Shown here: positions 32,966 to 39,802 of the stretch, piece after piece
How positions within the stretch are numbered: position 1 is the stretch's first letter
Layout: each line of letters opens with the position of its first letter
Source: an uncultured Bacteroides sp.
Lineage (GTDB): Bacteria > Bacteroidota > Bacteroidia > Chitinophagales > Chitinophagaceae
Direction: 5' to 3'
Length of the DNA: 39,802 nucleotides
Assembly (NCBI GenBank): GCA_902168085.1
Contig: CABHOP010000067.1
Span: forward strand, 1 to 39,802
Position numbers and translations under genes: made by a program
The notes under the pieces: generated by a model
The model's input: the letters and a program-made list of their open reading frames with translations, nothing else
Told to the model about the DNA's origin: nothing
Database searches by the model: none

Positions 32966-33511
32966 TTATTTATTGGGATGATGGAAGAATGTAAATATCG
33001 TAGTGCCGTAATTTTTCATGCGTAAAAAATTAGGGTGCTTCTGGTAATCGTTCCTGGTAGTATGTTCATGCACAAATATACCTTCCGGTGCCAGCATATT
33101 CTTTTCAAATACCAGCATGGGCACGTCGTCTATATGCACCAGGTCGTAAGGGGCATCGGCAAATATAAAGTCATATTGCTCCGTGCTCTGTTTCATGAAT
33201 TTGAAAACATCTCCGCGAATGATATGCAGTTTATCTTCAATGCCCAGTTCTTTAGCTGTTTTTTTTATAAAGCTGATATTGCCCATGTCCCGCTCTACTA
33301 CCGTCATATCAGCGGCACCGCGCGATGCCAGTTCGTAAGTAATATTGCCCGTACCTGCAAATAGCTCGCAGGTTTTTGCATCTTCCAGGTCTATCAGGTT
33401 TGCCAGTATGTTAAACAATCCTTCCTTGGCCAGATCTGTGGTTGGCCTTGCCGGTGTGGTAGTGGGTGGGTTAAATCTGCGTCCGCTGAAAATGCCACCT
33501 ACAATGCGCAT
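32966..33511 (-). CDS. rsmD: 16S rRNA (guanine966-N2)-methyltransferase family
   Basis: A 181-residue SAM-dependent methyltransferase. It starts with MRIVGGIFSGRRFNPP, shows R-P-T-T-D (22-26), the SAM loop ELFAGTGN (49-56), the acidic strand end VVERD (71-75) and the catalytic motif FADAPY (117-122). In characterised RsmD the last motif is DPPY; here proline is replaced by alanine, a small change that keeps D, P and Y/F. The target G966 lies in helix 31 of 16S rRNA. It overlaps the upstream gene by 13 bases and precedes coaD, the common arrangement in Bacteroidota. Confidence 0.94.
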   Translation of the reverse strand: MRIVGGIFSGRRFNPPTTTPARPTTDLAKEGLFNILANLIDLEDAKTCELFAGTGNITYELASRGAADMTVVERDMGNISFIKKTAKELGIEDKLHIIRGDVFKFMKQSTEQYDFIFADAPYDLVHIDDVPMLVFEKNMLAPEGIFVHEHTTRNDYQKHPNFLRMKNYGTTIFTFFHHPNK

Positions 33512-34341
33512 GCGTATAGTTGTTGTAACAAATAGATCGTCCCCGTCCAGTTCCTGTCATTCGATGGCACGTTGCCGCTGCCATCCTTCAGTTCAGGAAA
33601 GTATTGGGTCAGTTCTGTCACGATGCCTGCCAGGCTTTTATTAGCAGGTGTGCATTGCAGCGATAGCTCGCTTTCGTTTATATTATGCTGCTTGCACAGG
33701 TGCTTAAAGTGGTAAGCAATGTCTTCTGCCGTCTGGTAGTTGAATACCTGGTGCCAGTACAGTGTACGGTCTTTATACAGTGTAGCATATACCTGTTCGC
33801 CGGTAATGCTGCATTGCAGTGAACATTCAGACCTGAATGGTTTATAAAACTGGTAAGAGGCGAAGGGTAATACCCTTGCTTTGGTAAAATAGCGGCCTAT
33901 CAGGCTTTTGATGGCGGCAGGCCATGCATACAGGTAGTGTGCTTTGTCCTCGCGTAGGTGGTAGGTAGACATTACCTCATTGCGCTCTATAAAGTGCAAC
34001 TGGCGTATCCACTTATCTGCTTCCTGTTCTTTAAATAATATTTCGGGCACCAGCATGGTCTTATCTGTAGCTACAAAAGCAGCTATCACCTTATGCGGTG
34101 CACCTAAAAGTGTTTCATTCAGGAATTCGTGCTCGAAGAAGTCGAGTATCCATGGCGGCAGGCTTTTCTTATAATCATTATGGCTGATCATCAGTAAATC
34201 GCCCCTTTCACTAAAACCCGCTGTGGTAATACTGCGTGGTGTCAGCACCAGTATTACACGGGCTATTTGCGACACCAGGCTATCGCCATTGTGCACCCGG
34301 TAAACCTGGTGGTTTAAACTAGTATTTGTTACCTCCGACAT
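33499..34341 (-). CDS. DUF3822 family protein
   Basis: A 280-residue protein of the Bacteroidota-specific DUF3822 group, which resembles the ASKHA ATPase (type IV pilus PilM-like) fold. It has alternating beta-alpha segments, SLVSQIARVILVLTPRSI, HKVIAAFVATDKTMLVP and EQVYATLYKDRTLYWHQVFNYQTAEDIAYHFKHLC, consistent with two related halves. The start is set at the ATG at 34341 (MSEVTNTSLNHQ); an ATG four codons earlier (34353) is also possible. Its genetic link to rsmD (13-base overlap) and coaD is conserved in the phylum. Biochemical role unknown. Confidence 0.85.
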   Translation of the reverse strand: MSEVTNTSLNHQVYRVHNGDSLVSQIARVILVLTPRSITTAGFSERGDLLMISHNDYKKSLPPWILDFFEHEFLNETLLGAPHKVIAAFVATDKTMLVPEILFKEQEADKWIRQLHFIERNEVMSTYHLREDKAHYLYAWPAAIKSLIGRYFTKARVLPFASYQFYKPFRSECSLQCSITGEQVYATLYKDRTLYWHQVFNYQTAEDIAYHFKHLCKQHNINESELSLQCTPANKSLAGIVTELTQYFPELKDGSGNVPSNDRNWTGTIYLLQQLYACAL

Positions 34342-34361
34342 AAAAGCACACAATTATAGAA

Positions 34362-34369
34362 TAAATTTG
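34362..34369 (+). promoter_or_regulatory. Candidate -7 element upstream of the MATE transporter gene
   Basis: TAAATTTG followed by CG matches TAnnTTTG exactly. It would give a leader of about 110 bases before the GTG start at 34486. There is no TTG at -33. Confidence 0.4.
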
Positions 34370-34485
34370 CGACACTTCCACCATTATGCTTGTATGGCAT
34401 ATGAGCTGGGATAGTATGAAAAGCTTGCGGGGCTTGTTATAGGTTGTAATATCTTAATGTATTTGCCCTGCTGAATTTACTGATT

Positions 34486-35817
34486 GTGAAAGTAGCTATA
34501 ACTAATAAGGGTATACTGAAGCTGGCAGCGCCTATTTCGCTGGCCTTGCTGATACCGCAAATAAGCTTTTTGACCAATACGGCTTTCCTGGGCCGCCTGG
34601 GTGAGCGCGAGCTGGCTGTAAATGGTATTACGGGTATCTTTTATCTCACCCTGTCTATGATAGGCTATGGCCTTGCCAGTGGCATACAGGTGCAACTGGC
34701 GCGCAGGGCAGGCGAGGGCGATAGTAAAGCACTTACCAATACTTTTACCAACGGGGTGATGCTATCGGTAGGCTGTGCACTCACACTTATGCTGCTATCC
34801 CTGTGGGTGGCACCGCTGATATTCGGGCTGGGGCTGCACAATGAAAACCATACCTATCTTAGTATTAACTATCTATACTTACGGGTATGGGGCCTTCCTT
34901 TCCTGATGCTGACGCAACTGGCCAATGCCTTTTACATATCCATCGGCAAGTCGCGGTTCCTGATATATGGTTCATTAGCCAGCACTGTTACCAATATCCT
35001 GTTCGATTACCTGTTCATTTTTGGCAAGGGTGGCTTCCCTATTATGGGTCTTATGGGAGCTGCGCTGGCATCCATCGTGTCCGAGTTTGTTTATTGTGTG
35101 GTCATGTACAGCATCTTCTACTTTAAAAAGCTTCACAAGCAGTACCCTGTCTTATCTTATTTCCGGTTCGATTCAGAATTATCCCAACGCTCCTTGAAAG
35201 TAGCGGCACCGCTCATTGTGCAGTTTCTCTTTAGTATAGGTGGCTGGCAGGTGTTCTTTATACTGGTGGAACATCTTGGCGAAAGAGAATTGGCCGCATC
35301 GCAGATACTACGCAGTGTGTTTGGCATTGTGAGCATCGGTACATGGGCATTGGCATCTACCTGCAATATGATGGTGAGTAATGTAATAGGGCAAGGCAAA
35401 GCACGAGAGGTAGTGTCGGTGATATGGAAGATATGCAGGCTTAGCTTTATTTATACGTTGATAGTATGCGTACTACTCCTTACCTTCTCCGGTACCTTCC
35501 TATCGCTGTACCGCGATGAACCGGGACTGGTGGCACTGGCCACACCCAGCCTGCGGGTAATAGTGATAGCCACCCTTATTATGTCGCTTTCTACAGTCAT
35601 ATTCAATGGCGTGGTGGGTACGGGCAATACGGTAGTGAACCTGGCCATAGAGATAACCTGTGTGCTTACCTACCTGGTTTACTGCTACATTGTTATTGAA
35701 AACTACCGCATGCCGCTGGCCTGGGCATGGGGTTCCGAGTTCGTTTACTGGACCTCGCTATTCATTATCTCCTTCATCTACCTGAAAAGCGGTAAATGGA
35801 AGGGGAAGCGGATTTAG
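34486..35817 (+). CDS. MATE-family multidrug/sodium antiporter
   Basis: A 443-residue inner-membrane protein with twelve predicted spans in two halves. The N-half starts LKLAAPISLALLIPQISFLTNTAFLGRLGERELAVNGI, a MATE signature region with the P-x-x-x-x-x...T-x-x-F-x-G-R-L-G pattern. GIQVQLARRAGEG matches the conserved Q-x-x-x-R-G/R-x-G-x-G loop. The C-half repeats this as VEHLGERELAASQILRSVFGI and NMMVSNVIGQGKARE. MATE proteins export cationic drugs or metabolites in exchange for Na or H. It starts with GTG; no in-frame ATG occurs close by. Substrate unknown. Confidence 0.94.
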   Translation: MKVAITNKGILKLAAPISLALLIPQISFLTNTAFLGRLGERELAVNGITGIFYLTLSMIGYGLASGIQVQLARRAGEGDSKALTNTFTNGVMLSVGCALTLMLLSLWVAPLIFGLGLHNENHTYLSINYLYLRVWGLPFLMLTQLANAFYISIGKSRFLIYGSLASTVTNILFDYLFIFGKGGFPIMGLMGAALASIVSEFVYCVVMYSIFYFKKLHKQYPVLSYFRFDSELSQRSLKVAAPLIVQFLFSIGGWQVFFILVEHLGERELAASQILRSVFGIVSIGTWALASTCNMMVSNVIGQGKAREVVSVIWKICRLSFIYTLIVCVLLLTFSGTFLSLYRDEPGLVALATPSLRVIVIATLIMSLSTVIFNGVVGTGNTVVNLAIEITCVLTYLVYCYIVIENYRMPLAWAWGSEFVYWTSLFIISFIYLKSGKWKGKRI

Positions 35818-35831
35818 TTGATCGGTTGATT

Positions 35832-36161
35832 TTATGCTGCCTGCTCCACGATGTCTTCCATATAGATGCCATTGTGGCTTTCATCATATATACAGTCGCC
35901 ATCTTTTATCAGCAACACCTGCGGCGATTCGTGATGCACCGCGAATACCTCAGCTATCTTGTTCGAAATATTGCGGAAGCGAATCAGGTCGAGGTAGTAG
36001 AATTTGATGTGCGATGGCTCTTCGCTACGCTCCAACCGGGTCTTTATCATATCGCTGATATTGCAGCGGGTACTGTGTTTAAATATCACAACCGGTTGGT
36101 TCTTACTTTCTTCTGCAATGCTATCCAGTTGTGCTTCCTCTGTAAGTGCTATCCAATTCAT
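35832..36161 (-). CDS. ytxJ: Monothiol bacilliredoxin, YtxJ-like
   Basis: A 109-residue thioredoxin-fold protein. After the first strand (VVIFKHSTRCNIS) it has a single cysteine at C33 in TRCNIS, the YtxJ/DUF2847 pattern, and the later HESPQVLLIKDGDCIYDESHNGI, with the cis-proline before the fourth strand. YtxJ proteins reduce bacillithiol mixed disulfides on other proteins. This suggests the organism makes bacillithiol, as many Bacteroidota do; no bshABC gene is in the window. The gene is monocistronic with a -7 element four bases before the ATG, and it is convergent with the MATE gene. Confidence 0.9.
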   Translation of the reverse strand: MNWIALTEEAQLDSIAEESKNQPVVIFKHSTRCNISDMIKTRLERSEEPSHIKFYYLDLIRFRNISNKIAEVFAVHHESPQVLLIKDGDCIYDESHNGIYMEDIVEQAA

Positions 36162-36165
36162 GATG

Positions 36166-36193
36166 CAAAAATAGCTGTAAAATAATATGCCAA
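36166..36193 (-). promoter_or_regulatory. Promoter of ytxJ
   Basis: On the minus strand TTG (36193-36191), a 17-base spacer and TATTTTTG (36173-36166) fit the TTG-N17-23-TAnnTTTG consensus. Only CATC separates it from the ATG, so the message should be leaderless or nearly so. Confidence 0.6.
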
Positions 36194-36278
36194 CGAATGG
36201 AAAGACTGATATAGGTATGACCGATATTTATAAGCCGTTATTTATTACTTTCGCGCTCTCAATTCAACTTTGAAGTTT

Positions 36279-37160
36279 ATGAAGCATGCATTTGTATTTC
36301 CCGGGCAGGGCGCACAATTCTCAGGTATGGGCAAGAACCTGTACGAGACAAATACATTGGCTAAAGAATACTTTGAGCAAGCCAACGAAATATTAGGTTT
36401 CCGCATTACCGATATTATGTTTAGCGGTAGCGATGAAGACCTGAAGCAAACCAAAGTAACCCAACCCGCTATATTCCTGCATTCTACCATACTGTTCCTC
36501 ACCACGCCAGATTTAAAGCCTGATATGGTGGCGGGCCACTCGCTGGGCGAGTTTTCGGCACTGGTGGCTAATAAGGTACTGAGCTTTGAAGATGGCCTGC
36601 GCCTGGTAGCCAAGCGTGCAGCAGCCATGCAGCGCGCCTGCGAGATCAACCCATCTACCATGGCGGCGATACTGGGCCTGGAAGATGCAAAGGTGGAGGA
36701 GATATGCGCCGGCATTACCGATGAGGTAGTGGTAGCGGCCAACTATAACTGCCCCGGCCAGCTGGTTATCAGCGGCAGCATAGAGGGGGTGAACAAAGCC
36801 TGCGAGCTGATGAAGGCTGCGGGTGCCAAGCGTGCCCTGGTGCTGCAGGTGGGTGGTGCCTTCCATTCGCCACTGATGGAGCCTGCGAGGGAAGAGCTGG
36901 AAAGCGCTATTATGGCGACCAATTTTGCCAATCCTACCTGCCCAGTGTACCAGAATGTGGATGCGCATCCATACATCACCCCTGCAGATATCAAGCAGAA
37001 CCTGGTAGCCCAGCTAACAGCCCCTGTGCGCTGGACACAGACAGTGCAGAAGATGGTGGAGAATGGCGCTACCCGCTTTACAGAGGTAGGGCCGGGTAAT
37101 GTGCTGCAGGGCCTGGTGAAGAAGATACATAAAGAGGCTGCTACAGAGGGTATCAATTAA
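36279..37160 (+). CDS. fabD: Malonyl-CoA:ACP transacylase
   Basis: A 293-residue enzyme that loads malonate onto acyl carrier protein at the start of fatty acid synthesis. It has FPGQGAQFSGMG (7-18), Q62 in TQPAIFLHS, the nucleophile S88 in GHSLG (86-90), R113 (the carboxylate-binding arginine in LVAKRAAAMQ) and the catalytic H196 in GAFHSPLM. The C-terminal GPGNVLQGLVKK is typical. ATG at 36279 is chosen; a TTG three codons upstream adds nothing. A near-match to the -7 element (TACTTTCG, 36246-36253) lies 25 bases upstream. Other fab genes are not adjacent. Confidence 0.97.
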   Translation: MKHAFVFPGQGAQFSGMGKNLYETNTLAKEYFEQANEILGFRITDIMFSGSDEDLKQTKVTQPAIFLHSTILFLTTPDLKPDMVAGHSLGEFSALVANKVLSFEDGLRLVAKRAAAMQRACEINPSTMAAILGLEDAKVEEICAGITDEVVVAANYNCPGQLVISGSIEGVNKACELMKAAGAKRALVLQVGGAFHSPLMEPAREELESAIMATNFANPTCPVYQNVDAHPYITPADIKQNLVAQLTAPVRWTQTVQKMVENGATRFTEVGPGNVLQGLVKKIHKEAATEGIN

Positions 37161-37186
37161 TTATACTTTTTGTTCCGATTTGTTTC

Positions 37187-37219
37187 GCGGTTTGCTGTAA
37201 TGGCAAGCCGCTTTTGTTT
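37187..37219 (+). terminator. Rho-independent terminator of fabD
   Basis: GCGGTTTGC (37187-37195) pairs with GCAAGCCGC (37203-37211), one T-G wobble in nine pairs, around a 7-base loop, followed by TTTTGTTT. It lies 27 bases past the stop. Confidence 0.8.
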
Positions 37220-37371
37220 GGTTTTCAGTGGAGATTGTTCCAGTTTGTTCCGGTTTTCGTTGTTGTGTTTTGTTGTGAAAATGTGGTTTTCGGTTTTTGC
37301 AACAATTTCCAGGCAAGAGATAGTTTTTATCTCCTTTTATTACTACAAATATACGTTATTTTATTGTTTTG

Positions 37372-37797
37372 TTAACCGCCTATCTTCATAGATACATCGC
37401 GGAAGAGCTCGTAGAAGATGGCGTGGAGGAATTGTGCCCAGCAAGCGATGAGGCTGAGTATAGCCAGGAGCATGATGAAGGGATTTTCTTTATCGCGGAT
37501 GAATTTTACGAGCATGACATGCAGCGGGAAGAACAGCAGGATAAGCGACCAGCTTATGCCGGGCATATCATAAAACATGTGCTTATGGGAAAGGAGTGCA
37601 TCTGTTTGGCTAAGCGATATGGCGTTGGCTATGCCTATCAGGCTATAATATGCCCAAAGCACATAGAATACCATTTTCAACGCTGTTGAGAAATCGGTAT
37701 AGGTGCGGATGCCTGCTTGCCTGAACAGCCAGCTAATGAATAACGGGATGCCTATAAGGATGCCGAGGCAGATGATGAGGAATAGAAGGAGTTCCAT
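37372..37797 (-). CDS. Membrane protein of unknown function, four spans
   Basis: A 141-residue protein with four hydrophobic helices, about residues 2-24 (ELLLFLIICLGILIGIPLFIS), 41-60, 80-100 (SWSLILLFFPLHVML) and 105-128. Short loops with RQAGIRTYTD and RDKENP are charged. The family is not recognised. Codon use looks like that of neighbouring core genes. Its ATG lies 24 bases from an array of 44/45-base tandem repeats, which therefore occupies its promoter and leader region; no TAnnTTTG element was found there. It converges with fabD across a terminator. Confidence 0.72.
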   Translation of the reverse strand: MELLLFLIICLGILIGIPLFISWLFRQAGIRTYTDFSTALKMVFYVLWAYYSLIGIANAISLSQTDALLSHKHMFYDMPGISWSLILLFFPLHVMLVKFIRDKENPFIMLLAILSLIACWAQFLHAIFYELFRDVSMKIGG

Positions 37798-37804
37798 TTT
37801 ATAA

Positions 37805-37980
37805 AGGTTGTTCTTTTTGCGTTATGTGGTTGTTCTTTTTTGCTTGTGGTGCGTGTATCCCTTCATTACGTGGTTGTTCTTTTTTTGCTTTTGGTACGTG
37901 TATTCCTTCATTATGTGGTTGTTCTTTTTTGCTTGTGGTGCGTGTATTCCTTCATTATGTGGTTGTTCTTTTTTTGCTTC
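37805..37980. repeat. Tandem repeat array, 44/45-base unit, three full and two partial copies
   Basis: Full units are 37822-37865 (44 bases), 37866-37910 (45) and 37911-37954 (44), with partial copies at 37805-37821 and 37955-37980. They differ by a few substitutions and by the length of one T-run (5, 6, 7, 6, 7 from left to right). On the minus strand each unit carries ATG-AAG followed by a 14-codon frame that, with six T, ends in TAA overlapping the next unit's start region (TAATG), and with seven T reads through. Confidence 0.9.
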
Positions 37981-37994
37981 TCCAAAAAAAGAAC
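37965..37994. repeat. Perfect 12-base inverted repeat at the edge of the array
   Basis: GTTCTTTTTTTG (37965-37976) and CAAAAAAAGAAC (37983-37994) pair perfectly around CTTCTC. The left arm is part of the last repeat unit. On either strand the hairpin is A/U-rich, so it is weak as a terminator. Confidence 0.7.
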
Positions 37995-38044
37995 CCAAAA
38001 AAGGAGCCCGACAATCAATCACAGGGTGATTGTCGGTGGCTGCC

Positions 38045-38197
38045 GATGGGGCTGGGATGCTACTGTGCTGCCGGGCTGTGGTTCGCTGATGGGTTTCTTT
38101 GTGTTTTTTGCTTTGATTATTTGTGGTTGTTGGTAGCTGGCGATGGGGTTGGGGTTGGGGTGTTACTGTTGTGCCGGGCGGTGGTTCGTTGATGGGG
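38045..38197. repeat. Imperfect G-rich direct duplication
   Basis: Copy A (38045-38093) and copy B (38142-38197) share GATGGGG at the start, GCCGGGC in the middle and GTGGTTCG then TGATGGG at the end. Copy B has an extra GGGGTTG, giving three GGGG runs separated by TT (38145-38160). A second G-rich patch lies at 38246-38272. These are potential G-quadruplex sites on the plus strand. Confidence 0.65.
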
Positions 38198-38334
38198 TAC
38201 TTAATGAGGTAGAGGCTATTATATGATGTCTTTGCTGTTTTGTGGAAGGTTGGGGTGGAGGTGGGGTTGTATGTTGTTTGTTTTCATGTGTTTGTGGAAT
38301 ATGGGGTTGGCACAAGTTTTTATATATGGGTGGT

Positions 38335-38556
38335 ATGAAACTGACGAATGTAAACCGTGCATCTGTACAGGATGTGTGGTATGATGATGAACAAAAGACG
38401 CTGCGCCTGGTAATACACAATGATGGAACTTATGAATACTATGGTGTGCACGATAGCCTCTATACAGCCCTGATGGCTGCCGAACGTAAGGAAGACTACC
38501 TGCAAAGGGTGATACTGCCCGCGGGCTTCCGCTACTCGAAGGTCTCCGCCAATTAA
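38335..38556 (+). CDS. KTSC-domain small protein
   Basis: A 73-residue cytosolic protein. VNRASVQDVWYDDEQKTLRLVIHNDGTYEYYGVHDSLYTALMAAERKEDYLQRVI is summarised by the KTSC pattern: S-x3-V/I-x-YD, then L-x-V-x-F/H-x-D/G-G-x-Y-x-Y-x-V, then L-x-x-A, then I-x-P/G. KTSC is a short domain first named for the C-terminus of some lysyl-tRNA synthetases; free-standing versions have unknown function. The ATG at 38335 is preferred because upstream in-frame ATG codons (38326, 38242) would add glycine-rich residues from the G-rich repeat region. A terminator follows. It is the last gene before the base composition drops. Confidence 0.82.
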   Translation: MKLTNVNRASVQDVWYDDEQKTLRLVIHNDGTYEYYGVHDSLYTALMAAERKEDYLQRVILPAGFRYSKVSAN

Positions 38557-38585
38557 AAACGTTTTTCCTGACCCTTAGATGTTTG

Positions 38586-38616
38586 AAAGAACCTGCTGCT
38601 TGCGGGTTCTTTTTTT
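38586..38616 (+). terminator. Rho-independent terminator of the KTSC gene
   Basis: AAAGAACCTGC (38586-38596) pairs with GCGGGTTCTTT (38602-38612), ten Watson-Crick pairs and one T-G wobble, around TGCTT, followed by T residues. It lies 29 bases past the stop. Confidence 0.88.
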
Positions 38617-38703
38617 GCTGCATATCAATTGGTTATAATTTAAGTTATTCACATTGTTAATAGAAATTATTAATTTTATTAGATAGTAACCTAATGTATT
38701 GCT

Positions 38704-39802
38704 GTGAAATATAAAAGTTTTTCAATAAGGAATTATAAAGGAATAGAAAGCGTAGATATAGATTTTCACCACAATCGAATACTGACATTAGTTGGTTTAA
38801 ATGAAAGTGGAAAAACGACTATCCTTGAATCAATTAATCAGATAAATAAATTAATAAGAGGCCAAGACCTACCTAAGAAAGAGCTTAATATAATCAGGCC
38901 TAAGAGTGTTGAATTCTCAGAATCAATTTCATTGAGTGCTGTATTAGAGTTAAATGACGAGGATAAGGATAAAATCAAAAAAATTGGTAAAAATTTCTAC
39001 TATAAGCTTGATTTAGACGTTCCCGATACAATTGAGTTTAAATATAATTTCGAATATCACCTTAGTGAGTATAGGAAAACCGTTAAGAACGTTGTATTTA
39101 ATGTTAAAAGCAACATATTAAAGAATGTAAAGGGATTACATGTCTTTTTAAATACCACACTACCCGATAATATTCGTAGTAGTATGATACCTGAAGTGCT
39201 TTTTTATGAAGATTTTATTTTTGAAATACCGGACAAGGTTGAGTACGTGATTAAAGTTAATACCTTGCCTGAAGAAGATAAAGCCAATCTTAACAGCACA
39301 AAACAAAATGCCGAATGGCAGAAGGTATTTGATGATATACTTAAATCTGAAAACAAAAGCTTGGACTCATTTCAAAGATATGTAGTCGATAAGTGGAATG
39401 ATGATAATGACACGGCAAGGCAAAGATTGTCTAGCATGGAGAAACAACTTGATAAAAAGATTACTAAATCATGGAAACATCTATTTGGTGATAAACAGCA
39501 AGGACAGAGATTAAATTTTAAGGAGATAAAAATTATTCCTAATGTTGAAAATGGCGGTATAATTACTTTTTCCTTTAAAGTCAAAACGGATGAAGGGCGT
39601 GAATTTTCTATTAATGAAAGAAGTAAAGGATGCAAATGGTTTTTTTCATTTTTGATTTTTACAGAATTTAGGAAAACACGGTCAGAAAACATTTTATTCT
39701 TGTTAGATGAACCAGCGTCTAATCTGCATTCATCTGCCCAATTAAAAATATTATCAGCCTTAAAGGATTTAAGCGAACAATCTGTGGTAATATATTCCAC
39801 TC
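38704..39802 (+). CDS. AAA ATPase, OLD/RecF-like, C-terminus outside window
   Basis: GTG at 38704 opens a frame that continues past the last base; 366 residues are visible. The start KYKSFSIRNYKGIESVDIDF is the N-terminal strand of SMC/RecF/OLD-type ATPases. Walker A is GLNESGKTT (31-39). A long helical middle follows. A signature-like ERSKGCKWFFSFLIF (305-319) precedes Walker B, LFLLDEPASNLH (331-342), and VVIYST, leading toward the expected THSP. OLD family nucleases carry a TOPRIM domain after this point. The DNA is clearly richer in A and T than all upstream genes, a sign of horizontal transfer. No in-frame ATG exists near the start. Many proteins of this kind act in phage defence; that role is inferred. 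Confidence 0.85.
   Translation, partial: MKYKSFSIRNYKGIESVDIDFHHNRILTLVGLNESGKTTILESINQINKLIRGQDLPKKELNIIRPKSVEFSESISLSAVLELNDEDKDKIKKIGKNFYYKLDLDVPDTIEFKYNFEYHLSEYRKTVKNVVFNVKSNILKNVKGLHVFLNTTLPDNIRSSMIPEVLFYEDFIFEIPDKVEYVIKVNTLPEEDKANLNSTKQNAEWQKVFDDILKSENKSLDSFQRYVVDKWNDDNDTARQRLSSMEKQLDKKITKSWKHLFGDKQQGQRLNFKEIKIIPNVENGGIITFSFKVKTDEGREFSINERSKGCKWFFSFLIFTEFRKTRSENILFLLDEPASNLHSSAQLKILSALKDLSEQSVVIYST

Larger units (their letters stand above)
37798..38334. other. 537-base intergenic, repeat-rich and low-complexity region
   Basis: No gene with coding character is seen. The left part (37805-37980) is a tandem-repeat array rich in T on the plus strand. It ends in an A/T-rich hairpin (37965-37994). 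The right part (38045-38275) is G- and T-rich on the plus strand, with an imperfect direct duplication and runs of GGGG. Open frames across this region on both strands are repeats of the same low-complexity peptide and have no family resemblance. Confidence 0.75.

Noticed and set aside
37805-37980. CRISPR array
   Set aside because: Units are contiguous 44/45-base copies with no unique spacers, and no cas genes are present.
37824-38192. Open frames through the repeat region on both strands
   Set aside because: They are low-complexity Val/Leu/Phe or Lys/His/Asn repeats derived from the tandem units, with no domain.
39372-39800. 142-codon minus-strand frame at the right edge
   Set aside because: It is antisense to the ATPase gene, whose Walker motifs lie on the plus strand.
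1-39802. tRNA, rRNA or known riboswitch genes
   Set aside because: No cloverleaf, conserved rRNA segment or recognised riboswitch core was found by eye; a covariance-model scan was not possible.

Overview
The window looks like a chromosomal segment of a member of the Bacteroidota, most likely in or near the Chitinophagaceae. The grounds are two proteins with type IX secretion (T9SS) C-terminal sorting domains, a LytS/LytTR-type two-component pair, the DUF3822-rsmD-coaD cluster, a YtxJ-type bacilliredoxin, almost no Shine-Dalgarno sequences, and several copies of the Bacteroidota -7 promoter element TAnnTTTG. No rRNA, tRNA, insertion sequence or CRISPR array was recognised. The genus is not determinable by eye.

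Region 1 (1-14083) is an exopolysaccharide or capsule locus. Eleven genes read leftward in tight order: outer-membrane export lipoprotein (Wza type), Wzc-type tyrosine autokinase, an ABC exporter of the MsbA/PglK type, two paralogous GT2 glycosyltransferases, a GT4, a NodB-like deacetylase, then four more GT4 enzymes. They meet head-on with the tail of a rightward membrane protein that may be the polymerase. A 361-base leader region upstream of wza holds inverted repeats, a candidate promoter and a pair of inverted DnaA boxes.

Region 2 (14445-30496) is housekeeping and accessory metabolism: pdxH with a tiny membrane-protein gene in front, a CHR chromate-type transporter, SCO1, a small lipoprotein, leuS, two tandem secreted paralogs, a DAO-type oxidoreductase, maf, a UbiA prenyltransferase, pyrE, a NUDIX hydrolase, a T9SS-tagged serine hydrolase, a LytS/LytTR pair and a ClC protein. 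The gap between the serine hydrolase and the two-component genes carries a pair of direct repeats with the architecture expected of a LytTR operator.

Region 3 (30771-37797) holds a T9SS-tagged secreted protein, a YkvA-like protein, coaD-rsmD-DUF3822 (leftward), a MATE transporter, ytxJ, fabD and a small membrane protein.

Region 4 (37798-39802) changes character. It starts with 44/45-base tandem repeats that carry overlapping mini reading frames, followed by G-rich imperfect duplications and a KTSC-domain gene. From about 38.63 kb the DNA turns strongly AT-rich and encodes the N-terminal 366 residues of an OLD/RecF-like AAA ATPase cut by the window end. This edge is the best candidate for an accessory (possibly defence) island; its partners lie outside the window, so a new system cannot be claimed from this sequence alone.
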